Shown piece after piece: positions 13,965 to 22,145 of a stretch of 24,684 bases of DNA. This DNA is from Bacteroidales bacterium (GTDB lineage Bacteria > Bacteroidota > Bacteroidia > Bacteroidales > Bacteroidaceae), in the NCBI GenBank assembly GCA_004558865.1, contig SFCY01000018.1:1-24684 (forward strand), written 5' to 3'. The position numbers and the translations under genes are program-made. Positions within the stretch are counted from its first letter, which is position 1. Every line of letters starts with the position of its first letter. The notes below the pieces were generated by a model. That model ran no database searches and was not told the origin of the DNA. It saw nothing but the letters and a program-made list of their open reading frames with translations.

Positions 13965-15941
13965 ATGATTTCAGTAGAGAATTTGAAGGTTGAGTTCGGC
14001 GCTGAGCCTCTGTTCGACAATGTGAGCTTTGTCATCAACGACCACGACCGCATTGCTTTGGTGGGGAAGAATGGCGCCGGCAAATCAACCTTGTTGAAAA
14101 TATTGTGCGGACAGCAGAAGCCGACCAATGGCACCGTGACGGTGGCCAACGACACAACCATCGGCTATCTGCCGCAGGTGATGAGGATTTCCGACGACAC
14201 GACTGTGAAGGCCGAGGCGCGGAAAGCTTTCGCCAACACCATTGCGATGCGACGCCGCATCGACGAGATGCAGCGTGAGTTGTCGCAGCGTACCGACTAT
14301 GAGAGCGGGGAATACCAGCAGCTCATCGAGAGGTTTACGCAAGAGAACGACCGCTATCTGCTGCTTGGTGGCGACAACTACGAGGCAGAGATAGAGCGTA
14401 CGTTGGCAGGACTGGGATTCCTGCGCTCCGATTTCGATCGTCCCACCAAGGAGTTTTCTGGGGGATGGCGCATGAGGATAGAGTTGGCCAAGATTCTTCT
14501 TCAGCGTCCCGACGTGTTGTTGCTTGATGAGCCCACCAACCATCTCGACATCGAAAGCATCCAGTGGCTGGAGCAATTCCTCTCCACGAGTGCCAACGCA
14601 GTCGTATTGGTGAGCCATGACCGTGCGTTCATCAACAATGTCACTAACCGTACCATTGAGATTACCTGCCATCACATAGAGGACTACAGTGTGAAGTACG
14701 ACGAGTATCTCTGTTTGCGCAAGGAGCGTCGCGAGCAGCAACTTCGCGCATACGCCAACCAGCAGAAGGAGATAGCCGACATCAAGCAGTTCATCGAGCG
14801 TTTCCGCTACAAGCCCACCAAGGCCGTGCAGGTGCAGCAGCGCATACGGCAATTGGAGAAGATGGTGCCAGTTGAGGTGGATGAGCAGGACAATTCGGCC
14901 ATGCATCTGCATTTCCCTCCTTGCCTGCGCAGTGGCGACTATCCCGTCATCTGCGACGAGGTGCGCAAGGATTACGGAAGTCATACGGTGTTTGACCATG
15001 TCACGCTTACCATCAAGCGCGGTGAGAAAGTGGCTTTCGTAGGAAAGAACGGTGAGGGAAAGTCTACACTCGTGAAATGCATCATGGGCGAGATTCCCTT
15101 CACGGGCAATCTGAAAATCGGACACAACGTACAGATAGGCTACTTTGCCCAGAATCAGGCTCAACTGCTCGATGAGAACCTCACGATATTCGACACCATC
15201 GACCGCGTTGCCACTGGCGACATGCGTCTGAAAATCAATGATTTGTTGGGCGCGTTCATGTTTGGTGGTGAGATTTCCGAGAAGAAGGTCAAGGTGCTCA
15301 GTGGTGGCGAGCGCAGCCGTCTGGCCATGATTCGCCTTCTCTTGGAACCCGTCAATCTGTTGATTCTCGATGAGCCCACCAATCACCTCGACATTCCTTC
15401 CAAAGAAGTGCTGAAGGAAGCCATCAAGGCTTTCGACGGTACGGCAATCATCGTGAGCCACGACCGAGAGTTCCTCGATGGCTTGGTCAGCAAGGTCTAT
15501 GAGTTTGGCTGCGGTCGTGTGAAGGAACATTTGGGTGGCATCTATGACTACCTGCGTGCCCACAATGCGCAGTCCATTCACGAGGCGTTGTCGGCGGAAC
15601 CATCCCAACAGCAACCGTCGGCTCTGCCGCAGCAGTCCGCAGGGCAGCCAGTCGCCAACTCTGGAAAGCAGAATTATGCTGATCGGAGGGAGCAACAGAA
15701 GAAAGTGAGGAAAGCCCAAAAGGCCGTCGACGAATGCGAGAGGAAAATCAGCCAGATGGAGCAGCGGCTCAAGGAATTGGACGCCTTGTTGGCCCAATCT
15801 GCCAATGCCGCCAACATGGAGCTCGTAACAGAGTATACTGAAACCAAACGCGCTCTCGATGAGCAGAACGACAAATGGCTGGAACTCTCAGAGACCCTTG
15901 AGCAGGAAAAGGCTAATTTAGAACAAGTAACCCCAAATTAA
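13965..15941 (+). CDS. ABC-F family ATPase
   Basis: A 658-aa soluble protein with two ABC domains and no membrane domain. ABC1 has Walker A GKNGAGKST (35-43), signature FSGGWRMR and Walker B LLLDEPTNHLD (about 185-195). The interdomain linker (about 240-305) is helical and basic, as in the tRNA-interacting arm. ABC2 has GKNGEGKST, LSGGERSR and LLILDEPTNHLD. A Q/A/P-rich spacer (about 540-575) leads to a C-terminal coiled coil (about 580-655). ABC-F proteins bind the ribosomal E site and rescue stalled or antibiotic-bound ribosomes. The Uup/YdiF-like length and C-terminal coiled coil suggest a housekeeping member rather than a resistance one. Start: ATG at 13965 (conserved MISVENL); an upstream frame extension is not family-like. 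Confidence 0.92.
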   Translation: MISVENLKVEFGAEPLFDNVSFVINDHDRIALVGKNGAGKSTLLKILCGQQKPTNGTVTVANDTTIGYLPQVMRISDDTTVKAEARKAFANTIAMRRRIDEMQRELSQRTDYESGEYQQLIERFTQENDRYLLLGGDNYEAEIERTLAGLGFLRSDFDRPTKEFSGGWRMRIELAKILLQRPDVLLLDEPTNHLDIESIQWLEQFLSTSANAVVLVSHDRAFINNVTNRTIEITCHHIEDYSVKYDEYLCLRKERREQQLRAYANQQKEIADIKQFIERFRYKPTKAVQVQQRIRQLEKMVPVEVDEQDNSAMHLHFPPCLRSGDYPVICDEVRKDYGSHTVFDHVTLTIKRGEKVAFVGKNGEGKSTLVKCIMGEIPFTGNLKIGHNVQIGYFAQNQAQLLDENLTIFDTIDRVATGDMRLKINDLLGAFMFGGEISEKKVKVLSGGERSRLAMIRLLLEPVNLLILDEPTNHLDIPSKEVLKEAIKAFDGTAIIVSHDREFLDGLVSKVYEFGCGRVKEHLGGIYDYLRAHNAQSIHEALSAEPSQQQPSALPQQSAGQPVANSGKQNYADRREQQKKVRKAQKAVDECERKISQMEQRLKELDALLAQSANAANMELVTEYTETKRALDEQNDKWLELSETLEQEKANLEQVTPN

Positions 15942-15959
15942 TACTAAAACTAAACCCAA

Positions 15960-17993
15960 ATGACTATTAGAAAATTTTTCCCTATCGTTTTGATGTGCGT
16001 CACGCCTTTGGCTGGCATGGCGCAGTCAAAGGCGGGTATTGAGGTGAAAAACCTCGACAAGTCTGTGCGGCCGGCTGAAGACTTTTATCAGTTCGCCACT
16101 GGCGGTTGGCAAAAGGCTCATCCGCTTCCCGCAGCTTACGGACGTTATGGTTCTTTTGACCTTCTGCAAGAGAACAACAGCAAGCGTATCAACAGCATTC
16201 TCACTGAGTTGTTGAAGAAGAAATACCCAGCCGGGACGACTGAGCAGAAGTTGTCCGACTTCTATCGGCTGGCGATGGATTCCGTGCGTCGCGACAAGGA
16301 GGGAGTGAAGCCCTTGGAGGGAATCCTCAACGAGATGGAGGCTGCAACATCCAAAGATGGTTTGATGCAGATCCGCAACAAGTATGCCTCTTTCGGATGG
16401 GGAATGCCGTTTGGTATTGGCTTTGGCGCCGATGAGCGCAACGCCAAGATGAACATCCTCAATGTCTATCAAGGTGGTCTCACAATGGGACAAAAGGAGT
16501 ATTATCTCGACAACGACGAGGCCACGGCAAAGATACGTGCTGCCTACAAGGACTTCATCGTGAAGATGTTCCAGCTCTACGGCTTCTCTGCCCAGCAGGC
16601 ACAGGCCAAGCGCGAGGCCATCATGCGCTTCGAGACCGCTTTGGCCATCGCTTCTAAGAACAATACTGAGTTGCGCGATCCGCAAGCCAACTACAATAAG
16701 ATGACGCTCAAGGACTTTCAGGAGCGTTATCCCAATGTTGGGCTTGAGGCTTTCCTCAATGCCGAAGGTGTCAAGAGCGAGTATTTCCAGGAGATGGTTG
16801 TCGGGCAGCCCTCGTTTGTCAGTGGCGTCAACGCTGTGATGGGATTGCTCACGACCGACGAGATGAAGGCCGTTATGGAGTGGGACGCCATTGTGTGGTC
16901 GGCCGGCTATCTTTCCTCTGCCACTGAGGCTGCCAGCTTCGACTTCTTTGGCAAGGCCATGCGCGGCACCAAACAGGACTTCCCCTTGTGGAAACGTGCC
17001 ACCCGTCAGGTGGAGTCGGTCCTTGGCGAGGCCTTGGGCAAAATCTACTGTGAGCGCTATTTCCCCGCTTCCAGCAAGCAGCGTATGGAGGAGCTTATCC
17101 ACCAGTTGCAGGTTTCCCTTGGCCAGCGCATCGATGCCCAGACTTGGATGAGCGCGGAGACCAAGAAAGCTGCCCATGCCAAGCTTGACGCCTTCTATGT
17201 TAAAGTGGGCTACCCCAACAAGTGGAAGGATATGAGCGGACTGTCCATTGACCCGCAGAAGTCTTATATTGAGAACGTGATGGCGTGCCAGCGTTTTCTC
17301 GACCAGTATGCCATCAATACTAAGGCCGGCAAGCCTGTTGACAAGGATGAATGGTTGATGACTCCCCAGACGGTCAATGCCTACTACAATCCCACGACCA
17401 ATGAGATTTGCTTCCCTGCGGGTATTCTGCAGTATCCGTTCTTCGACCCGAAGGCTGATGATGCTTTCAACTATGGTGGCATTGGCGTTGTCATCGGCCA
17501 TGAGATGACTCATGGATTCGACGACCAAGGACGCCAATACGATAAGGACGGCAATATGAAGGACTGGTGGACAGAGGCCGACGCCAAAAACTTTGTCGAC
17601 CGCACGGGCAAGTATGCCGACTTCTTCAGCAACATCAACGTGTTGCCCGACCTGAAAGCCAACGGCCGGCTCACACTTGGCGAAAATCTTGCCGACCATG
17701 GTGGACTGCAGGTGTCCTACAATGCTTTCCTCAATGCCACAAAGGGCAAGAAGCTCAAGGACATCGACGGCTTCACTCCAGCCCAGCGTTTCTTCTTGGC
17801 ATACGCGGGGGTATGGGCTGCCAACATCACCGAGGCAGAGATGCGCTCACGCACAAAGAGCGATCCCCACTCTCTCGGCGAGTGGCGCGTCAATGGTGCG
17901 CTGCCCCATATCGACGCTTGGTACGATGCCTTTGGCGTGAAACCCGGCGACAAGATGTATATTCCTGAAAGCGAGCGGCTCCACTTGTGGTAA
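15960..17993 (+). CDS. pepO: M13 family metallopeptidase (PepO/neprilysin-like)
   Basis: A 677-aa secreted zinc oligopeptidase. A signal peptide ends at about residue 21 (VTPLAGMA, then Q). The substrate motif NAYYNP (473-478), the zinc motif HEMTH (His514, Glu515, His518) and the third ligand in GENLADHGG (Glu575, with Asp579) are all intact. Length is standard for bacterial M13. The C-terminus ends RLHLW, keeping the conserved Trp but lacking the cysteine of the usual C-x-x-W ending. It starts 18 bases after the ABC-F stop, so the two share a transcript. It ends at a strong terminator and probably degrades peptides in the periplasm. Confidence 0.96.
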   Translation: MTIRKFFPIVLMCVTPLAGMAQSKAGIEVKNLDKSVRPAEDFYQFATGGWQKAHPLPAAYGRYGSFDLLQENNSKRINSILTELLKKKYPAGTTEQKLSDFYRLAMDSVRRDKEGVKPLEGILNEMEAATSKDGLMQIRNKYASFGWGMPFGIGFGADERNAKMNILNVYQGGLTMGQKEYYLDNDEATAKIRAAYKDFIVKMFQLYGFSAQQAQAKREAIMRFETALAIASKNNTELRDPQANYNKMTLKDFQERYPNVGLEAFLNAEGVKSEYFQEMVVGQPSFVSGVNAVMGLLTTDEMKAVMEWDAIVWSAGYLSSATEAASFDFFGKAMRGTKQDFPLWKRATRQVESVLGEALGKIYCERYFPASSKQRMEELIHQLQVSLGQRIDAQTWMSAETKKAAHAKLDAFYVKVGYPNKWKDMSGLSIDPQKSYIENVMACQRFLDQYAINTKAGKPVDKDEWLMTPQTVNAYYNPTTNEICFPAGILQYPFFDPKADDAFNYGGIGVVIGHEMTHGFDDQGRQYDKDGNMKDWWTEADAKNFVDRTGKYADFFSNINVLPDLKANGRLTLGENLADHGGLQVSYNAFLNATKGKKLKDIDGFTPAQRFFLAYAGVWAANITEAEMRSRTKSDPHSLGEWRVNGALPHIDAWYDAFGVKPGDKMYIPESERLHLW

Positions 17994-18015
17994 CCGTTCA
18001 TCAACAGTTTATTAT

Positions 18016-18048
18016 AAGGCACTGAAAGTTTTTCAGTGCCTTTTTTTT
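18016..18048 (+). terminator. Intrinsic terminator after pepO
   Basis: AAGGCACTGAAA (18016-18027) pairs perfectly with TTTCAGTGCCTT (18031-18042) around a GTT loop, with an eight-T tract (18041-18048). Confidence 0.95.
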
Positions 18049-18077
18049 GGTTGTTTGTCCATTTATTGTTACTTTTG
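18046..18077 (+). promoter_or_regulatory. Promoter for the metA operon
   Basis: TTTG (18046-18049), 20 bases, then TACTTTTG (18070-18077): a consensus pair. The -33 element uses the last Ts of the pepO terminator, so the two signals overlap. The leader to the metA ATG is about 115 bases. I looked for SAM-riboswitch conserved elements there and did not recognise any. Confidence 0.75.
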
Positions 18078-18201
18078 CAATAGAAGCGGATAGCCCGTTC
18101 GCAAACATATCTCTTTCGGTGGGGTGGAGGAATGTAAGCCTCGTTCTTGTGTTTGTTCCAGCTCCTTCTCCTGCGCCGATACTAACATACAAACATACAA
18201 G

Positions 18202-19119
18202 ATGCCCCTTAGAATACCCAACCAACTTCCAGCAATAGAACTGTTGAAGAAAGAGAACATCTTTGTCATGGACGAGGCCAGAGCCCATTCTCAGGAGATT
18301 CGCCCTCTCAGGATTGTCATTCTCAACCTCATGCCCTTGAAGATAACCACTGAGACAGACCTTATCCGTCTGCTTTCCAACACACCCTTGCAGATGGAGG
18401 TGAATTTCATGAAACTCCGCAGCCATACGCCCAAGAACACGCCTGTGGAACACATGATGATGTTCTATAAGGATTTTGCCGTGTTGCGGCAACAGAAGTG
18501 GGACGGGATGATCGTCACCGGTGCTCCGATAGAGCATCTTCCCTTTGAGGAAGTGGAGTATTGGGATGAGATACAGGAGATATTCGACTGGGCAAGGACC
18601 TGCGTGACCTCCACGCTCTACATCTGTTGGGCAGCCCAGGCCGGTCTGTACCATTTCTATGGTGTTCCCAAATATCCTTTGCCAAAGAAGCTCTTCGGAG
18701 TCTTTGAGCAGCGGCCGCTCAATCCGCTGCTTCCCATCTTCCGAGGCTTCGACGACCGTTTCTTCATGCCCCATAGCCGTCATACCGAGATAAGAAAGGA
18801 AGACATCTTGAAATGTCCCGGTCTGACAGTCATCGCCGAGGGAGAGGAGAGCGGCCCGAGTATGATTATGGCGCGCGGAGGCCGCGAGTTTTTCATTACC
18901 GGCCATTTGGAATATGCCCCCGACACATTGGGCAACGAGTATCGCCGTGACTTCGGCAAGCGTTCCGACGTGGAGTTGCCCAAGAACTACTTCTTCGACG
19001 ACGATCCCGCCAAGGGATACAAGGTGACGTGGCGTTCGCATGCCAATCTTTTTTTCTGCAATTGGATAAACTACTACGTCTACCAAGAGACTCCATACAA
19101 CATCAACGAAATCGAATGA
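18202..19119 (+). CDS. metA: Homoserine O-acyltransferase (MetA; predicted acetyl-CoA specific)
   Basis: A 305-aa enzyme that acylates homoserine in methionine biosynthesis. Catalytic Cys142 lies in LYICWAAQAGLYH, and His235 and Glu237 in ITGHLEYAPD. All three fall at the numbering known from characterised MetA. Residue 111 is Glu (VTGAPIEHLPFEEV). In published work a Glu at this position marks acetyl-CoA use and a Gly succinyl-CoA use, so O-acetylhomoserine is predicted. Start: ATG at 18202, giving the family N-terminus MPLRIPNQLPA. The stop overlaps the ATG of the U32 gene (ATGA), indicating coupling. Confidence 0.95.
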   Translation: MPLRIPNQLPAIELLKKENIFVMDEARAHSQEIRPLRIVILNLMPLKITTETDLIRLLSNTPLQMEVNFMKLRSHTPKNTPVEHMMMFYKDFAVLRQQKWDGMIVTGAPIEHLPFEEVEYWDEIQEIFDWARTCVTSTLYICWAAQAGLYHFYGVPKYPLPKKLFGVFEQRPLNPLLPIFRGFDDRFFMPHSRHTEIRKEDILKCPGLTVIAEGEESGPSMIMARGGREFFITGHLEYAPDTLGNEYRRDFGKRSDVELPKNYFFDDDPAKGYKVTWRSHANLFFCNWINYYVYQETPYNINEIE

Positions 19120-21023
19120 CATATCTCATGCATACCCTCGAACTCTTGGCTCCTGCCAAAAATCTGGAATGTGGAATCGCAGCCGTCGACCATGGCGCCG
19201 ATGCTGTTTATATAGGTCCTGCCCACCATGGTGCGCGCGCCGCCGCCGGCAACAGCATTGACGACATCCGTAGTCTTTGCCTGTATGCCCATCGCTTTGC
19301 CGTGAAGGTGCATGCCACAGTCAACACCATTGTCTACGACCAGGAGATGGAAGATACACTAAGGCTGGTCGACCATTTGGCCGAGGCTGGAGTCGACGCG
19401 TTGCTCATTCAGGACATGGGGCTGTTGGCTCGCCTCACCGACGACTCCCCGCTTGCCGCGAAAGTTCGTCGGTTGGGCGTGTCGCTCCACGCTTCCACGC
19501 AATGCGACACCCGTACCGCCGCAAAGGTGGATTGGCTCCACAGTCAGGGATTCAATCGGGTGGTGCTTGCCCGCGAGCTTTCGGCCGACGAGATGGCCGC
19601 CATCCATAGGGCCGTTCCCGACGTGGAGCTTGAGGCCTTTGTCCATGGTGCGCTCTGCGTCAGCTTCTCGGGTGTCTGCTACGCCTCCCAATATTGTTTC
19701 CAGCGTTCTGCCAATCGTGGTGAGTGTGCCCAATTCTGCCGTATGACATTCGACTTGGTTGATGCCGACAACCGCGTGGTGGAGCATTCGCGCCACCTGC
19801 TTTCGCTCAAGGATATGTGCCAGATAGACAATATAGAGTCCCTCGCCCAGTCGGGAGTTTGTGCTTTCAAGATAGAGGGACGTCTGAAGGATGCCGCCTA
19901 CGTCAAGAATGTTGTCTCCGCCTATTCACGCCGGTTGGATGAGTTGGTGAGCCGTCATCCCGATGTCTATCGCCGTGCCTCAGCGGGGAGAGTGGAATAT
20001 CATTTCCTTCCCGATTTGCAAAAGACCTTCAACCGTGGATACACCACATATTTTCTCCAAGGCCGCCAGCCCGACATCGCCAGTTTTGACACGCCCAAGG
20101 CCCTCGGCGAGTATGTGGGCCAGGTCAAGGAGCTAAGGCACGACTCTTTCAATGTGGCGGGGACCGCGTCCTTCTCGAATGGCGACGGGCTTTGCTTCAT
20201 CACCGATGGCCATCGCTTGGAGGGCTTTCGTGTCAATAGGGCTGTGGGCAACAGACTCTATCCTTACAAGATGCCGGAGGGGTTGCGCCCTGGACAGGCA
20301 CTCTATCGCAACAATGATGTGGCTTTTGAGAAGATTCTCCAGGGCAGGACTGCAGAGCGCCATGTCCCTGTCGGATTGGTTTTCGGCCTTACGCCAGAAG
20401 GCTTCTTCCTGTCGATGACCTCCCGGCAGTCGGTTTATCCTTGTCATGCGGAGTCAACGGTGGTCTTTGCCCATCAGCTGGCCAAGCGGCCCCAAGGAGA
20501 GAATGTCCGCCGACAGCTGACCAAATTGGGCGACACACCCTACGTCTGCGATGATTTTCAAATGGAAGAGAATGCCGACAGCTACTTTGTCCCCAACAGC
20601 TTGCTCTCCGACCTCCGTCGCACCTGCGTGGAGAGGTTTTCGCGTCAATGGAATGATGCCCTTGCAGCATCGCGGCCTAAGTCATCTTTGAGACAACGCG
20701 CCGCGGCGTTGGTCTGGCAACCCGAATATGCAGCCTATCCATATCTTTACAATATCGCAAATCGTGAGGCCAGAGCGTTCTATCTGTCGGAGGGGCTGAG
20801 GCATCCCACCGAGGCTTTCGAATTGGATCGCTCAGCCGCCTCACGTCGCCCTTTGGTGATGCAATGCCGCCATTGCCTTCGCTATTCCTTGGGGTGTTGT
20901 GTCAAGCGAGGTGGGCAACGTCCCACTTGGCGAGAGCCCCTCACCTTGCGTCTTGGCGACGGCCGCCGTTTCCGTTTGGAGTTTAATTGCAACGAATGTC
21001 AAATGAACATCTATGCCGAATAA
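19116..21023 (+). CDS. U32 family protein (RlhA/YdcP-like)
   Basis: A 635-aa U32 'peptidase/collagenase' family member. The TIM-barrel start is ELLAPAKNLECGIAAVDHGADAVYIG. The family cluster around 178-209 supplies Cys181, Cys188, Cys204 and Cys208 (ALC, SGVC, NRGECAQFC), the positions that hold an iron-sulfur cluster in characterised members. Length and the large C-terminal half match E. coli RlhA, which hydroxylates a 23S rRNA cytidine, rather than the shorter tRNA enzyme TrhP. A second Cys-rich patch closes the protein (CRHCLRYSLGCC, then CNECQ). The ATG overlaps the metA stop; an ATG at 19128 is an alternative. Modification activity is inferred from the family. Confidence 0.88.
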   Translation: MTYLMHTLELLAPAKNLECGIAAVDHGADAVYIGPAHHGARAAAGNSIDDIRSLCLYAHRFAVKVHATVNTIVYDQEMEDTLRLVDHLAEAGVDALLIQDMGLLARLTDDSPLAAKVRRLGVSLHASTQCDTRTAAKVDWLHSQGFNRVVLARELSADEMAAIHRAVPDVELEAFVHGALCVSFSGVCYASQYCFQRSANRGECAQFCRMTFDLVDADNRVVEHSRHLLSLKDMCQIDNIESLAQSGVCAFKIEGRLKDAAYVKNVVSAYSRRLDELVSRHPDVYRRASAGRVEYHFLPDLQKTFNRGYTTYFLQGRQPDIASFDTPKALGEYVGQVKELRHDSFNVAGTASFSNGDGLCFITDGHRLEGFRVNRAVGNRLYPYKMPEGLRPGQALYRNNDVAFEKILQGRTAERHVPVGLVFGLTPEGFFLSMTSRQSVYPCHAESTVVFAHQLAKRPQGENVRRQLTKLGDTPYVCDDFQMEENADSYFVPNSLLSDLRRTCVERFSRQWNDALAASRPKSSLRQRAAALVWQPEYAAYPYLYNIANREARAFYLSEGLRHPTEAFELDRSAASRRPLVMQCRHCLRYSLGCCVKRGGQRPTWREPLTLRLGDGRRFRLEFNCNECQMNIYAE

Positions 21024-22014
21024 GTCTTTCCCAATTGTCGTGTTCCTGATGGCGTTGCTGTTGGCGGGTTGCTATTCGCATGGGCCACGCCATTCAGGCG
21101 CGTTCCCTTATCGTGCCACCTTTTCCCAGCGTCAGTTGGACTCCCTCTCATTCGCCTCCACCCACCATTATTCCCAAGGATACAACTTCGTGGTGCGGGG
21201 CGATTCCATCGAGCTTATCAAGCAGCAGCCCGAGGAGCTGCTTTCCCATCTGCCAACGGATTCATTCGCCATCCGCAAGCATGAGCATGTGGTGGTGGCC
21301 GACATACGGAAGCTTCCCAACGACACCGTGGATTCCATCTGGGTGCAGCTTGCCACGGCCGATTACCGCTTTGGTTGGGTTCGAGAGTCGAAGATGATCA
21401 AGAAGGTGGTGCCCGACGACCCCATCTCGCAGTTCATTTCCACCTTTTCCGATGTCCACTTGCTCATCTTCCTGATTGTCATCGTTTTGTTTTCGCTATT
21501 CTATTTAGTGCGTAAAATCTCTTCCCGGAACGCCCATATCGTCCATTTCAACGACATCCGCTCGTTCTATCCCACGTTGCTCTGCCTGCTTGTAGCGTGC
21601 AGTGCCGCCCTTTACGCTCTCATACAGATGTATGCGCCCGAAGTGTGGCAGCATTTCTATTATCATCCCACACTGAATCCCTTCTCCCAGCCGCCCATCA
21701 TGGAGGTGTTTCTCGTCTCAGTGTGGCTGATGTTGATCGTCGGCTTGGCCGCTGTCGATGATGCCCGCCACCAGCTGCCCGCCGGCGAGGCGCTGCTCTA
21801 TACGGCAGGTTTGGCGGCCGTGTGTGCTTTCGACTACATCGTGTTCTCGCTCACCACCTTATATTATATAGGTGTTCCCCTTTTCTTCGTCTATCTCTGG
21901 TATGCCTTGCGACAGTATTACCGCCACAGCCGCTACATCTATATCTGCGGCAATTGCGGTGCGTTGCTCCGCCGCAAGGGGCGGTGTCCCCAATGCGGCA
22001 TGATGAACGAGTGA
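21013..22014 (+). CDS. Multi-TM lipoprotein-like protein with C-terminal zinc ribbon
   Basis: A 333-aa protein of unknown function. The N-terminus has a lipobox-like L-L-A-G-C (Cys20). A soluble domain (about 30-140) ends in an SH3-like YRFGWVRESKM. Four or five hydrophobic segments follow (about 147-168, 188-208, 230-249, 262-280 and 283-298). The tail is a zinc ribbon, CGNCG (Cys312, Cys315) and CPQC (Cys326, Cys329), which should lie in the cytoplasm if the topology is conventional. It overlaps the end of the U32 gene by 11 bases in another frame, so it is translationally coupled to the metA operon. Related proteins are seen in Prevotella-type genomes, but I know of no function. Confidence 0.82.
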   Translation: MPNKSFPIVVFLMALLLAGCYSHGPRHSGAFPYRATFSQRQLDSLSFASTHHYSQGYNFVVRGDSIELIKQQPEELLSHLPTDSFAIRKHEHVVVADIRKLPNDTVDSIWVQLATADYRFGWVRESKMIKKVVPDDPISQFISTFSDVHLLIFLIVIVLFSLFYLVRKISSRNAHIVHFNDIRSFYPTLLCLLVACSAALYALIQMYAPEVWQHFYYHPTLNPFSQPPIMEVFLVSVWLMLIVGLAAVDDARHQLPAGEALLYTAGLAAVCAFDYIVFSLTTLYYIGVPLFFVYLWYALRQYYRHSRYIYICGNCGALLRRKGRCPQCGMMNE

Positions 22015-22095
22015 TTTCAGTGTAAAAAAGCTACTCAAAGCCGTGGATAGTTGGCGGATAGTGAATTGCGATTCGCATTTTCATCATTTGTTAGG

Positions 22096-22127
22096 ATTGT
22101 CCAATTTGTAATGAATCCTTAATTTTG
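22096..22127 (+). promoter_or_regulatory. Promoter for the TonB-dependent receptor
   Basis: ATTG (22096-22099), 20 bases, then TAATTTTG (22120-22127). The -7 element covers a TTG at 22125 that could otherwise be mistaken for the start codon. The leader before the ATG at 22146 would be only about 12 bases. Confidence 0.7.
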
Positions 22128-22145
22128 CAGCATAATATAAAAACT

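Noticed and set aside
14085..15797. 570-codon minus-strand frame opposite the ABC-F gene
   Set aside because: The opposite strand encodes an unmistakable two-domain ABC ATPase; this long frame is a codon-bias artefact.
13965..15941. Antibiotic-resistance ABC-F determinant
   Set aside because: The C-terminal coiled coil, housekeeping neighbours and absence of mobile elements fit a chromosomal translation factor; the resistance subfamilies cannot be assigned from sequence reading alone.
18078..18201. SAM riboswitch upstream of metA
   Set aside because: I could not find the conserved core of any SAM class; only weak 4-5 bp stems are visible.
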